Source: an uncultured Clostridia bacterium (GTDB taxonomy: Bacteria > Bacillota > Clostridia > Oscillospirales > Acutalibacteraceae). From it: DNA of 37,138 nucleotides. Below, piece after piece: positions 1 to 7,010 of this stretch. Below the pieces are notes generated by a model. It saw only the letters and a list, made by a program, of their open reading frames with translations. It made no database searches and was not told where the DNA came from. Numbering within the stretch: the first letter of the stretch is position 1; every line of letters begins with the position of its first letter. The position numbers were made by a program, and so were the translations under genes. Location of the stretch: assembly GCA_946184295.1 (NCBI GenBank), contig CAMHEZ010000022.1, forward strand, positions 1-37,138. Reading direction: 5' to 3'.

Positions 1-54
1 GGAGTAGGCTGGGTAAAATCTGGCGCGAGGGTTCAAATCCCTCCTTCTCCGCCA
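1..54 (+). tRNA. tRNA-Ser, 3' part only
   Basis: The window opens inside a tRNA gene. Visible are a long class II variable arm, a T arm (GAGGG, loop TTCAAAT, CCCTC), the 3' acceptor strand CTTCTCC, a G discriminator base and an encoded CCA at 52-54. A long variable arm together with G73 is characteristic of tRNA-Ser, since bacterial Leu and Tyr tRNAs normally carry A73. The anticodon lies at or beyond the window edge, so the isoacceptor cannot be named. Confidence 0.88.
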
Positions 55-56
55 AG

Positions 57-100
57 CCCCACAAATGCTCAATTCTGGGTGTTTGTGGGGTATTTTCTTT
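57..100 (+). terminator. Intrinsic terminator of the tRNA-Ser gene
   Basis: A perfect 9-bp stem, CCCCACAAA (57-65) with TTTGTGGGG (82-90), begins two bases after the CCA end and is followed by a T-rich tract (TATTTTCTTT). This is a standard intrinsic terminator. Confidence 0.85.
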
Positions 101-154
101 GCCATAGCTGACATCGTTTTATCCCACTTTTTTGAAAAATTTTCACGATACATA

Positions 155-183
155 TTGACAAAATTCACCAAATGTGATATTAT
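155..183 (+). promoter_or_regulatory. Near-consensus extended -10 promoter with no downstream ORF
   Basis: TTGACA (155-160), a 17-bp spacer and TATTAT (178-183), preceded by an extended -10 TG (175-176), make an almost ideal sigma-A promoter. Predicted transcription starts near 190. No plus-strand reading frame with a ribosome binding site follows. A strong terminator lies only about 70 bp downstream. Confidence 0.72.
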
Positions 184-189
184 ATTTCT

Positions 190-265
190 CGGAGCAGCTC
201 TGAACTGCTTTCATCTTTGGTTCAGCCTATACCGATCAGCACCAAATCGGTATAGGCTTTTTCTT
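190..265 (+). ncRNA. Candidate small RNA of about 75 nt
   Basis: The interval lies between a near-perfect promoter and a perfect intrinsic terminator, and contains no credible ORF. Two alternative 5' hairpins are possible: GAGCAG (192-197) with CTGCTT (205-210), or CTGAAC (200-205) with GTTCAG (220-225). The second reaches two bases into the terminator stem, so the foldings partly compete. The next genes downstream are on the opposite strand, so this is not the leader of an mRNA in this arrangement. I do not recognise a known RNA family; SRP RNA, 6S and tmRNA do not fit its size or sequence. Transcription is inferred from the signals alone. Confidence 0.5.
224..265 (+). terminator. Intrinsic terminator of the candidate small RNA
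   Basis: Perfect 13-bp stem AGCCTATACCGAT (224-236) with ATCGGTATAGGCT (246-258), a 9-nt loop and a following T tract (TTTTCTTT). Confidence 0.88.
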
Positions 266-284
266 TAAACTGTTACTGCTCGCT

Positions 285-325
285 AAAAAACGGACTGCTG
301 CCGAAATGGCAACAGCCCGCTTTTT
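285..325 (-). terminator. Terminator downstream of hisE
   Basis: Imperfect 12-bp hairpin, 291-302 with 308-319. On the minus strand it is followed by six U residues (A run at 285-290), and on the plus strand by five T residues (321-325), so it may work in both directions. It lies about 30 bp beyond the hisE stop and probably ends the dap-his transcript. Confidence 0.75.
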
Positions 326-355
326 ATATTTGCCTCCAAAAAGTCTCAAACGCCG

Positions 356-703
356 TCAGGAATTTTTGTCCACCGTTTTGAAAGTTTTGAGATTGCCGCT
401 TTTGAGGCTGCGCTTGTCCAACTCAGCGTACACGTCCTCCAGCGGAATACCGCGCTTGACCATGAGCACCATCAGGTGATACATGAGGTCGCTGATCTCG
501 CCTACCAAGTCGCTGTCGCTGTCGTTCTTGGCGGCAATGATGGTTTCGGAGCACTCCTCCCCCACCTTCTTCAGAATCTTGTCGAGGCCGGTATCCAGCA
601 GATAGCAGGTGTAAGACTTCTCCTGCGGGTGATCTCTGCGTTCGATCACCGTGTCATATAAAGCCTGCAATACATCATATTTTTCGTTTGTTTGGTTATT
701 CAT
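356..703 (-). CDS. hisE: Phosphoribosyl-ATP pyrophosphatase (HisE)
   Basis: Hydrolyses phosphoribosyl-ATP to phosphoribosyl-AMP and pyrophosphate, the second step of histidine synthesis. The 115-residue protein is full length for a stand-alone HisE. It carries the all-alpha NTP-pyrophosphohydrolase signature: KVGEECSE around residues 46-53 and the later EISDLMYHLMVLM helix with acidic metal ligands. A GGAGA element precedes the ATG by about 9 nt. It lies 54 bp downstream of the hisA-hisI fusion gene, whose cyclohydrolase domain uses its product, so both are probably on one transcript. HisE is often fused to HisI as HisIE. Here HisI is fused to HisA instead and HisE remains separate. Confidence 0.95.
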   Translation of the reverse strand: MNNQTNEKYDVLQALYDTVIERRDHPQEKSYTCYLLDTGLDKILKKVGEECSETIIAAKNDSDSDLVGEISDLMYHLMVLMVKRGIPLEDVYAELDKRSLKSGNLKTFKTVDKNS

Positions 704-757
704 ACTTGAAAATCTCCTTCCAAATCTATTCGCAATCCTATTGAGCCGATGGGAGCT

Positions 758-1810
758 TTACTCACCTTTTGACGGCTTGAAGCCAATGGCATTGAAAAAG
801 CACGAATGAGCGCCTGTGTGGCAGGCAGCGCCAATCTGATTGACCCGAATGAGCAGTGTGTCGTCGTCGCAGTCGCCGTGAACCGAAACAATATGTTGAT
901 AGTGGCCCGAAGTGGCGCCTTTGTTCCACAGTTCTCCACGCGAACGGCTCCAGAACCATGTCATGCCGGTTTCCAGCGTCAAGCGAAGGGATTCCTCATT
1001 CATATAGGCCAGCATAAGCACTTCACCGGTGGACGCCTCCTGCACGATAGCGGGAATCAGCTCCGACTTGGCAAAATACCGCGACAGGTCACGCGGCCTG
1101 GTTCCCTCTGCGATGGCTTCGGCTACATCGAGATCACCGGTATAGATCGCCTTACCCGCAATCGCGCCGTACAGTCCTTCGTCACGCAGCGCGACGATAT
1201 CGGCAATGCCGGACACGCCGCCACTCGCGATAATGTCGCACGACACGGCCGCATTGATCTGACGCAGCTGGTCGAGATTGGGACCGGTCAGCGTGCCGTC
1301 ACGGGAAATGTCAGTGAAGATAATGGTCTTCACACCGATTTTCTCCATTTCCTTGGCCAGATCGACAAAATGAACATTGGAAGTATCCAGCCAGCCCTCG
1401 GCGGCTACCATGCCGTCACGGGCATCAATGCCGATGGCGATTTTCTCACCGTATTTTGCAACCGCTTCCTTGGCAAAGGTCGGATTTTTGATGGCTGCTG
1501 AGCCGAGTATCACGCGGGAAATGCCGTTTTGCAGATACCAGTCCACGGCCTCCATCGTGCGGATTCCCCCGCCCACCTCAACCTTGAGACCGGTCTCGCG
1601 GGCCACGGTCACAAAAATGTCCTTGTTGACCAGCGCGGCATCTTTGGCACCGTCAAGATCCACCATGTGAATCCACTCCGCTCCCGCCGCCTCAAACGAA
1701 CGGGCGGTTGTCAGCGGATCCTCGGCGACCTTGTGCGCGGTGGCATAATCGCCCTTGACCAGACGGACACACTGCCCGTCCTTGATGTCTATTGCAGGAA
1801 AAATTTTCAT
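758..1810 (-). CDS. hisAI: Fused HisA isomerase / HisI phosphoribosyl-AMP cyclohydrolase
   Basis: One uninterrupted 350-residue ORF joins two histidine enzymes. Residues 1 to about 240 are HisA (ProFAR isomerase), a (beta/alpha)8 barrel with the N-terminal catalytic Asp8 (PAIDI), the phosphate loop [14 protein letters not shown] with the second catalytic Asp129, and ASGGVS. Residues about 245-350 are His[23 protein letters not shown], the metal cluster D313-C314-D315-x-D317, and zinc cysteines C330 and C337 with the spacing usual for PRA-cyclohydrolase. The domains catalyse steps 4 and 3 of the pathway. The linker is only a few residues. hisF, which commonly sits between hisA and hisI, is absent from the window. 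The best SD (AGGAG) is unusually far, about 15 nt, from the ATG. The domain calls are firm; the fusion is what the sequence shows directly. Confidence 0.94.
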   Translation of the reverse strand: MKIFPAIDIKDGQCVRLVKGDYATAHKVAEDPLTTARSFEAAGAEWIHMVDLDGAKDAALVNKDIFVTVARETGLKVEVGGGIRTMEAVDWYLQNGISRVILGSAAIKNPTFAKEAVAKYGEKIAIGIDARDGMVAAEGWLDTSNVHFVDLAKEMEKIGVKTIIFTDISRDGTLTGPNLDQLRQINAAVSCDIIASGGVSGIADIVALRDEGLYGAIAGKAIYTGDLDVAEAIAEGTRPRDLSRYFAKSELIPAIVQEASTGEVLMLAYMNEESLRLTLETGMTWFWSRSRGELWNKGATSGHYQHIVSVHGDCDDDTLLIRVNQIGAACHTGAHSCFFNAIGFKPSKGE

Positions 1811-1855
1811 GATATACAGTCATTCACTCCTGTGCATTTGATGATGTTATATTCA

Positions 1856-2614
1856 TTACGCGTTGTCGATTACATCGCCCATATCGTACAATCCGGCGGG
1901 CTTGCCGCTCATGTAGACGGCTGCATTGACCGCGCCTGACGCGAACACGCCGCGGGACTGAGCGGTGTGAGAGATGGTGACAACCTCGTCATGGCCGGCG
2001 AAGATAACTTCATGCACGCCCACGATGGTGCCGCCGCGCACCGAGTGAATGCCGATTTCGTTCTTTTCGCGCTTACGGCGCACGCTGTGACGGTCGTACT
2101 CATAGCGGGATTCATAGGGCAGTTCCTCACTGATGGCGTTGGCAATCATCAGCGCCGTGCCGCTGGGCGCGTCGAGCTTGCGATTATGGTGCTGTTCCAC
2201 AATTTCCACATCAAAGGAATCCCCCAGCACCTGCGCGGCCTTACGGGACAGGGCAATCAGCAGGTTGATGCCGAGCGACATATTGCCCGAATGGAAGACC
2301 GCGACCTTCTCGGAGGCCTCCTTGATCTGAGCGAGCTGTCCCTCGGAATAGCCGGTGGTACAGAGCACAGCGGGAATATTCTTTTGCACGGCATAGGCAA
2401 GAATGGAATCCAGTGCGGCGGGATTAGAGAAATCCACAATCGCGTCGGCGGTTTCCTTCACGTCGGCGATGTCGGCATAAACCTGATAGCCGTTCAGGGA
2501 AGCGGTATTGATGTCAACGCCCGCGACAATTTCGCAGTCGCCACGCTCGCCGACAATGCCTGTAATGGCGGCTCCCATCTTGCCGTTGCAGCCGCAAAGA
2601 ATGATTTTTGTCAT
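1856..2614 (-). CDS. dapB: 4-hydroxy-tetrahydrodipicolinate reductase (DapB)
   Basis: NAD(P)H-dependent reduction of hydroxy-tetrahydrodipicolinate in the diaminopimelate/lysine pathway, one step after DapA. At 252 residues it is a typical DapB. The N-terminal dinucleotide-binding motif is GCNGKMG (8-14). The catalytic region EQHHNRKLDAPSGTA has the conserved HH and the K-D-A-P-S-G-T-A substrate loop. A GGAAG element sits about 9 nt before the ATG. It follows an unknown gene by 33 bp and precedes hisAI by 45 bp. It is thus probably part of the same lysine-riboswitch transcript as asd and dapA, although an internal promoter cannot be excluded. Confidence 0.96.
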   Translation of the reverse strand: MTKIILCGCNGKMGAAITGIVGERGDCEIVAGVDINTASLNGYQVYADIADVKETADAIVDFSNPAALDSILAYAVQKNIPAVLCTTGYSEGQLAQIKEASEKVAVFHSGNMSLGINLLIALSRKAAQVLGDSFDVEIVEQHHNRKLDAPSGTALMIANAISEELPYESRYEYDRHSVRRKREKNEIGIHSVRGGTIVGVHEVIFAGHDEVVTISHTAQSRGVFASGAVNAAVYMSGKPAGLYDMGDVIDNA

Positions 2615-2647
2615 AGATTTATACTTCCTTTCAGATTATTCCTAAAT

Positions 2648-3202
2648 TTATTTGCCTAAAAGCTTTCTCACCGCCGCTAAAAATCTCAAACCATGCTCCT
2701 TTTCAAGCGTTTCTGGCTCAGGATACGGCGTTTCCAGCACCCACGGGCAGCGGAAAGCAATTTCCATCTGTATCGCAGGTGAGGGAAATTTTTCTTCCAT
2801 CAGGCTGCAGTTGTCATGAAAGCCCACCGAGAAGCCTTCCGCAATCTGGTATAAGCCGTCTTCATCCAGATGAAACGTTTCTGCCTTCTTGTTTTTATAC
2901 ACCGAAACCCAACAACTTTCTCCCGACAGCACCGTGCCGCAAAGATGATAGAAGCCGCTATAATTGACTGTTTTTCCGCCGTCGTTTGTATCTGTCTCCC
3001 ACACCTCGGCGGTTTTTTTCAAATCCACGCCCAGATTGGCAAAGAATTCCTGCACTTCATTCGGAAACAGCTCGGTTGCCTGCTCATAATTACAGCAGTC
3101 ATAACAGGCACAACAATCTGTCATTTTGTTTGCGTGGCGGTAAAACGCGCTTGTCCGCCCCACATCCACATCAATTTGCCATTGACCAAAAGTAAACAGC
3201 AT
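2648..3202 (-). CDS. Conserved hypothetical protein, Cys-rich N-terminal segment
   Basis: I do not recognise a named family. The 184-residue soluble protein starts with M-L-F-T-F-G-Q-W. This start is chosen over an in-frame ATG 54 bp upstream because TTGGAGCG lies at a good distance before it and the extension reads into intergenic sequence. A cysteine cluster (CCACYDCCNY, about residues 29-38) and further single cysteines near FYHLCGT suggest metal binding or redox sensitivity, but this is inference. No signal peptide or membrane segment is seen. It sits between dapA and dapB on the minus strand and ends 33 bp before dapB, so it is probably co-transcribed with the lysine genes. There is no sequence reason to call it an enzyme of that pathway. 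Confidence 0.75.
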   Translation of the reverse strand: MLFTFGQWQIDVDVGRTSAFYRHANKMTDCCACYDCCNYEQATELFPNEVQEFFANLGVDLKKTAEVWETDTNDGGKTVNYSGFYHLCGTVLSGESCWVSVYKNKKAETFHLDEDGLYQIAEGFSVGFHDNCSLMEEKFPSPAIQMEIAFRCPWVLETPYPEPETLEKEHGLRFLAAVRKLLGK

Positions 3203-3268
3203 TTTCCACGCTCCAATAAAACATATGCTTCCGGTCGGATTGGCAACCGAAAGCATACGCGTTATCTA

Positions 3269-3360
3269 AGGAAACGCTGATTAAGTCAATTCTCGCACCG
3301 CTCAAAGGCATATCCTCGCGGCGCGGAATTGACGGCAGAGCCTTTAATCAGCGTATTCCT
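3269..3360. mobile_element. MITE-like palindromic element, 92 bp
   Basis: Terminal inverted repeats AGGAAACGCTGATTAA (3269-3284) and TTAATCAGCGTATTCCT (3344-3360) match except for one inserted base. A second nested inverted pair, GTCAATTC (3285-3292) with GAATTGAC (3326-3333), lies directly inside. The interior encodes nothing. Size and nested TIRs fit a non-autonomous miniature element. Target-site duplication is unclear; a short TA/AA context is all I can see. It lies between dapA and the following gene, so it is probably transcribed as a long hairpin inside the operon. Confidence 0.68.
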
Positions 3361-3362
3361 AA

Positions 3363-3391
3363 ATTCTTTTAGCGAACAAAGTGAGTGCTTA
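3363..3391 (-). repeat. Stop-codon-associated repeat, dapA copy
   Basis: Read on the minus strand, the 29-bp segment starts with the TAA stop of dapA and continues through TTCGCTAAAAGAAT. It matches a 30-bp segment (4441-4470) that starts with the TAA stop of asd, with one indel and a few substitutions. Two unrelated genes therefore share the same 3' end sequence from the stop codon onward. Confidence 0.65.
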
Positions 3392-4276
3392 CAGCAAGCC
3401 GTGTCTCGCCATTGTCGCGGCGAGCTTCTCCTTGGCCGCATCGGTCATTTCATACAGCGGCATACGGCAGGGACCGGCCTTCATGCCCATCATGTTGAGG
3501 GCTTCCTTGACCGGAATCGGGTTCACGTCGATGAAGAGATCGTTGCACAAATCGAGATATTCAAGCTGGAGCGCCGCACTCTCCTTGACCTTGCCGTCAA
3601 AGTAAAGCTGGCAGATGTTGTGGGTGACTTCGGGAGCGACATTCGCCAGCACCGAAATGACGCCCTTGCCGCCCAGCGACAGCAGCGGCACGATCTGATC
3701 GTCGTTGCCGGAATAGACGTCCAGCTCGTCGCCGCAGAGGGCGCGAATCTTGGCAACCTGTGAAATATTGCCGCTAGCCTCCTTGATAGCCACGATGTTC
3801 TCATACTTCGAGAGTGCCTGCGCCGTTTCAGGCGCGATGTTCACACCGGTGCGGCTCTGCACACTGTAGAGAATAATGGGGGTCTTCACCGCGTCGGCAA
3901 TCGCGCCGAAGTGAGCCACCAGACCGCGCTGGGAGGTCTTATTGTAATAGGGCGTGACCAGCAGCAGACCGTCCGCGCCGAGCTTCTCGGCCTCAGACGA
4001 AAGCTCGATGGCATACTTGGTATCGTTACTGCCGGTACCGGCGATGACGGGTACTCTACCCGCAGCCTGTTCGATAGCGAACTTGATGACAGCTACGTGT
4101 TCCTCGTCACTCAGGGTGGAAGATTCACCCGTGGTACCGCAGGAAATAATGGCATCGACCTTGTTTTCAATCTGGAACTCAATCAGGTCGGCATAAGCGT
4201 CAAAATTGACCGAACCGTCCTCGTTCATGGGGGTGACGATGGCAACGCCGGCGCCGGTGAAAATCGTATTCTTCAT
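3389..4276 (-). CDS. dapA: 4-hydroxy-tetrahydrodipicolinate synthase (DapA)
   Basis: Condenses pyruvate with aspartate semialdehyde, the first committed step to diaminopimelate and lysine. At 295 residues it is a full-length (beta/alpha)8 barrel of the DHDPS family. Visible are CGTTGES (46-52) with the catalytic Thr pair, TPYYNK (108-113), the catalytic Tyr137 and Arg142, and the Schiff-base Lys165 in AIKEASGN. The usual YNVPxRTG motif reads Y-S-V-Q-S-R-T-G here, a small deviation that keeps the catalytic residues. An AAGGA element precedes the ATG by 10-11 nt. It lies 191 bp downstream of asd, whose product is its substrate, and both probably depend on the upstream lysine riboswitch. Confidence 0.96.
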   Translation of the reverse strand: MKNTIFTGAGVAIVTPMNEDGSVNFDAYADLIEFQIENKVDAIISCGTTGESSTLSDEEHVAVIKFAIEQAAGRVPVIAGTGSNDTKYAIELSSEAEKLGADGLLLVTPYYNKTSQRGLVAHFGAIADAVKTPIILYSVQSRTGVNIAPETAQALSKYENIVAIKEASGNISQVAKIRALCGDELDVYSGNDDQIVPLLSLGGKGVISVLANVAPEVTHNICQLYFDGKVKESAALQLEYLDLCNDLFIDVNPIPVKEALNMMGMKAGPCRMPLYEMTDAAKEKLAATMARHGLL

Positions 4277-4360
4277 GCGACAAGTCCTTCTTTCTCATCA
4301 AATTTTTAAAATTTTGTATATAGGAACCAAAACGAAAATACCGCTGTATTTATCATATGC

Positions 4361-4445
4361 GTGAATCAAATAACCGGTGAATATATGCCAAGCCCGCAGG
4401 GCTTCCATCATGATTCACTATTCATTATTCACCATTCACTATTCT
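4361..4445. repeat. Hairpin plus ATTCAyy-heptamer repeat, copy A
   Basis: The unit has a hairpin AAGCCC-gca-GGGCTT (4390-4404), then 8 nt later four tandem heptamers ATTCACT, ATTCATT, ATTCACC, ATTCACT (4413-4440). An outer inverted pair GTGAATCA (4361-4368) and TGATTCAC (4411-4418) encloses the hairpin. The same architecture with identical spacing recurs at 34970-35020. It occupies most of the asd-dapA gap on an otherwise non-coding stretch. Confidence 0.75.
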
Positions 4446-4470
4446 TTTAGCGAGCGAATGCGAGCGCTTA
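4441..4470 (-). repeat. Stop-codon-associated repeat, asd copy
   Basis: Minus-strand segment beginning with the TAA stop of asd, containing GCGCTCGC and TTCGC-like arms and ending GCTAAAAGAAT. It is the partner of 3363-3391 and directly abuts the heptamer repeat. GCGAGCG-rich 3' flanks of this kind look like a recombinogenic or mobile 3' tag rather than a terminator, because no U-tract follows a stable stem. Confidence 0.62.
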
Positions 4471-5550
4471 ATCAAGCCAGCCCTGTGCGCAGAGAAGCTC
4501 CGCCATGAGGACAGCGCCGCCCGCCGCGCCACGCAGCGTGTTGTGGGAGAGACAGACGAATTTGTAGTCGTACTGGGTGTCCTCGCGCAGACGGCCGCAG
4601 CTCACAGCCATACCGCCTTCGAGATTTCTGTCGAGCTTAGCCTGGGGTCTGTTGTCCTCCTCGAAGTAGTGAATAAACTGCTTGGGAGCGCTGGGCAGAC
4701 CCAGCTTCTGAGGCTCACCGGAGAAATTGGCCCACTTTTCCTTGATTTCTTCAATGGTAGGCTTATTCTTGAAACGCACAAACACCGCGGCCGTGTGACC
4801 GTCGGAAACCGGTACGCGGAGACACTGGGTAGTGATGCAGATATCGTCGCGCAGCGTGATCTTGCCGTCGGCATAGGTGCCCCAGACTTTCAGGGGTTCC
4901 TTCTCGGACTTCTCTTCCTCGCCGCCGATGAAGGGAATCAGGTTGTCAACCATTTCGGGCCATGTCTCAAAATTCTTGCCCGCGCCGGAAATCGCCTGAT
5001 AGGTGCAGGCCAGCACATCTTCCACACCGTACTCGAGCAGAGGGGTGAGGGCGGGGACATAGCTCTGAATGGAGCAGTTGGACTTCACGGAAATAAAGCC
5101 GCGCTTGGTGCCCAGACGCTCGCGCTGCGCCTCGATGATCTGGGAATGATCGGCGTTGATTTCGGGGATAATCATGGGGACGTCCTCAGTGAAGCGGTTC
5201 GCGCTGTTATTGGACATAACCGGGCATTCGTGCTTGGCATATCTCTCTTCAAGCGCTTTGATTTCGTCCTTCTTCATGTCAACCGCACAGAAGACAAAAT
5301 CCACCATCGAGGTGATCTTCTCGATGTCCGCGTCCGCGTCCATGATGACCATATCGGCCATCTCGGCAGGCATGGGGGTGGCGAGCTTCCAGCGGGAACC
5401 GACCGCCTCTTTGTAAGTCTTGCCCGCGGAACGTGCGCTGGCGGCCAGCACAACGACCTTGAACCAGGGGTGACCCGACAGCAGGGTGGCAAAACGCTGA
5501 CCTACCATACCCGTTGCACCGATGATACCTACCTTGTATGTTTCTTTCAT
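4468..5550 (-). CDS. asd: Aspartate-semialdehyde dehydrogenase (Asd)
   Basis: NADPH-dependent reduction of aspartyl phosphate to aspartate semialdehyde, the branch-point intermediate for lysine/DAP, threonine and methionine. The protein has 360 residues from the M-K-E-T-Y-K start. That start is preferred over one 15 bp upstream because GGAGG lies 8 nt before it. The Rossmann motif GIIGATGMVGQR is at the N-terminus and the catalytic Cys is in KSNCSIQSY. The length and the S-N-C-S-I-Q context resemble the archaeal/fungal-type ASADH subgroup more than the classical E. coli type. It is the first gene after a lysine riboswitch, so lysine should repress its expression by premature termination. Confidence 0.95.
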   Translation of the reverse strand: MKETYKVGIIGATGMVGQRFATLLSGHPWFKVVVLAASARSAGKTYKEAVGSRWKLATPMPAEMADMVIMDADADIEKITSMVDFVFCAVDMKKDEIKALEERYAKHECPVMSNNSANRFTEDVPMIIPEINADHSQIIEAQRERLGTKRGFISVKSNCSIQSYVPALTPLLEYGVEDVLACTYQAISGAGKNFETWPEMVDNLIPFIGGEEEKSEKEPLKVWGTYADGKITLRDDICITTQCLRVPVSDGHTAAVFVRFKNKPTIEEIKEKWANFSGEPQKLGLPSAPKQFIHYFEEDNRPQAKLDRNLEGGMAVSCGRLREDTQYDYKFVCLSHNTLRGAAGGAVLMAELLCAQGWLD

Positions 5551-5605
5551 GTCAACAACCTCCAAAAAAATAAATCCAAAAAAGCAGAAAAAATTTGACT
5601 GATAA

Positions 5606-5629
5606 CAAAAAAACCGGTTGATTACCGGT
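5606..5629 (-). terminator. Riboswitch expression-platform terminator
   Basis: ACCGGT (5624-5629) pairs with ACCGGT (5613-5618) around a short loop and is followed on the minus strand by seven U residues. It sits between the lysine aptamer and asd, where a lysine-induced terminator would be expected. A longer upstream hairpin with arms ATAATATGA and TCATATTAT lies just before it and is a candidate alternative structure. Confidence 0.78.
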
Positions 5630-5706
5630 CATCAATGCGCTATAATATGAATCGTTGGTTCCCGGAACTACCAATTCCGCCCGCTCGCTCATATTATCGA
5701 AGTTAC

Positions 5707-5874
5707 GATAGCACTCCATCACACACGATGACAGTGATACGGCTCTTGACCGCACCCCCAGATATCCGCCGCGCCAATCAGGGCGGATTCTTCGGCGGCA
5801 CAACCTTTCCTGACAACCTCAAACGGCTATGGCAGCCTCGGTCAACGCTACTCTTTTGATGCCGCGCCTCTATC
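5707..5874 (-). promoter_or_regulatory. Lysine riboswitch (L box) aptamer
   Basis: On the minus strand the leader shows the lysine-aptamer core: P1 GATAG (5874-5870) closing with CTATC (5711-5707), GAGGCGCGG, AAGAGTAGCG, the GGAAAGG and GCCGCCGAAG segments, the distinctive GGGTGCGGTCAAG, the TATCACTGTCA segment and GGAGTGCTATC at the 3' end. These conserved blocks occur in the order known for the L box. Lysine binding should favour the downstream terminator and shut off asd and the following genes. Confidence 0.93.
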
Positions 5875-5905
5875 AAAATTCTGTTTTTCAATTATCACTG
5901 TCTCT

Positions 5906-5933
5906 ATTATAGCGCGTTATCGCCAAATGTCAA
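5906..5933 (-). promoter_or_regulatory. Consensus promoter of the asd-dap operon
   Basis: Minus strand TTGACA (5933-5928), 16-bp spacer, TATAAT (5911-5906). Both hexamers are perfect. Initiation near 5898 places the lysine aptamer right at the start of the transcript. Confidence 0.88.
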
Positions 5934-5966
5934 GGCTTTTTATTATAATATGCAAGGATTGATTCC

Positions 5967-6992
5967 ATGAAAACATCTGATTTTTACTATGATCTGCCAC
6001 AGGAGCTGATTGCCCAGCACCCTGTGGAGCCCCGTGATGCGTCCCGCCTGATGGTGATGAACCGGACAAGCGGCGCACTGGAGCACCGCCATTTCCGCGA
6101 CGTGATCGACTATCTGAATCCCGGCGACTGTCTGATTGTCAATGATTCCCGTGTACTGCCCGCCCGTATTTTCGGCGTAAAGGAAGGCGGAAAATCGCTC
6201 AATGAATTTTTGCTGCTCACCCAGAAGGAGCAGAAGGTGTGGGAATGTCTCACCAAGCCGGGCAAGCGTGCGAAGGTCGGCACGCGCTTTACCTTTGGCG
6301 AAGGACTGATGACGGGGGAAGTCATTGATGTGCTGGAGGACGGCAACCGCATTGTGCGTTTTGCATGTGACGACGAGTTTTTCTCGGTACTGGACCGCAT
6401 CGGGCAAATGCCCCTCCCCCCCTACATCACGGAAAAACTGGCAGACAAGGAACGCTATCAGACGGTCTACTCCCGTGAACTCGGCTCGGCTGCGGCGCCA
6501 ACAGCGGGATTGCATTTTACCAACGAGCTGCTGGACAAAATTCGCGCCAAAGGGGTGAAAATCGGCTATGTCACCCTGCACGTCGGACTTGGCACATTCC
6601 GGCCGGTCAAAGTGGACGACGTAAACCATCACGTGATGCACTCGGAACACTACTGTCTGCCCCAGGAAACGGCGGATTTGATTAATGAAACCCACGCAAA
6701 CGGGAGACGCGTGATTTCCGTGGGTACGACCAGCTGCCGCACACTGGAATCCTGCCCCGTCATCGACGGAAAGATTCAGGCCGCCGACGGCTGGACGCAG
6801 ATTTTCATTTACCCCGGCTACCAATTCAAGGTGATCGACGGACTGATTACCAACTTCCACCTGCCCGAAAGTACGCTGATTATGCTGGTATCTGCTTTCG
6901 CCGGTTTCGATCACGTTATGAGCGCGTACAAAACAGCCGTTGATGAGAAATACAGATTTTTTTCGTTTGGAGATGCAATGCTTATTGTATAA
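5967..6992 (+). CDS. queA: tRNA preQ1(34) S-adenosylmethionine ribosyltransferase-isomerase (QueA)
   Basis: Transfers and isomerises the ribosyl moiety of AdoMet onto preQ1 in tRNA to give epoxyqueuosine. At 341 residues it is full length. Family hallmarks are the N-terminal DFxYDLPxELIAQxPxxPRDxSRL segment, [12 protein letters not shown], the AAPTAGLHF motif, [11 protein letters not shown] and the C-terminal TNFHLPxSTLxMLVSAF. An AAGGA element precedes the ATG. A TATAAT (5944-5949) lies just upstream but lacks a good -35, so its own promoter is uncertain. The partner enzyme tgt is also in this window, but 22 kb away and on the other strand, rather than adjacent as in many Firmicutes. Confidence 0.97.
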   Translation: MKTSDFYYDLPQELIAQHPVEPRDASRLMVMNRTSGALEHRHFRDVIDYLNPGDCLIVNDSRVLPARIFGVKEGGKSLNEFLLLTQKEQKVWECLTKPGKRAKVGTRFTFGEGLMTGEVIDVLEDGNRIVRFACDDEFFSVLDRIGQMPLPPYITEKLADKERYQTVYSRELGSAAAPTAGLHFTNELLDKIRAKGVKIGYVTLHVGLGTFRPVKVDDVNHHVMHSEHYCLPQETADLINETHANGRRVISVGTTSCRTLESCPVIDGKIQAADGWTQIFIYPGYQFKVIDGLITNFHLPESTLIMLVSAFAGFDHVMSAYKTAVDEKYRFFSFGDAMLIV

Positions 6993-7010
6993 TGGAAAGG
7001 TGATTTGAAA

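Noticed and set aside
65-268. 67-codon plus-strand ORF after tRNA-Ser
   Set aside because: It starts inside the tRNA terminator and ends in the next terminator, has no SD and random composition. The signals here fit a terminator plus an untranslated RNA.
5552-5859. Short ORFs on both strands upstream of asd
   Set aside because: They overlap the lysine riboswitch, whose conserved structure explains the sequence.
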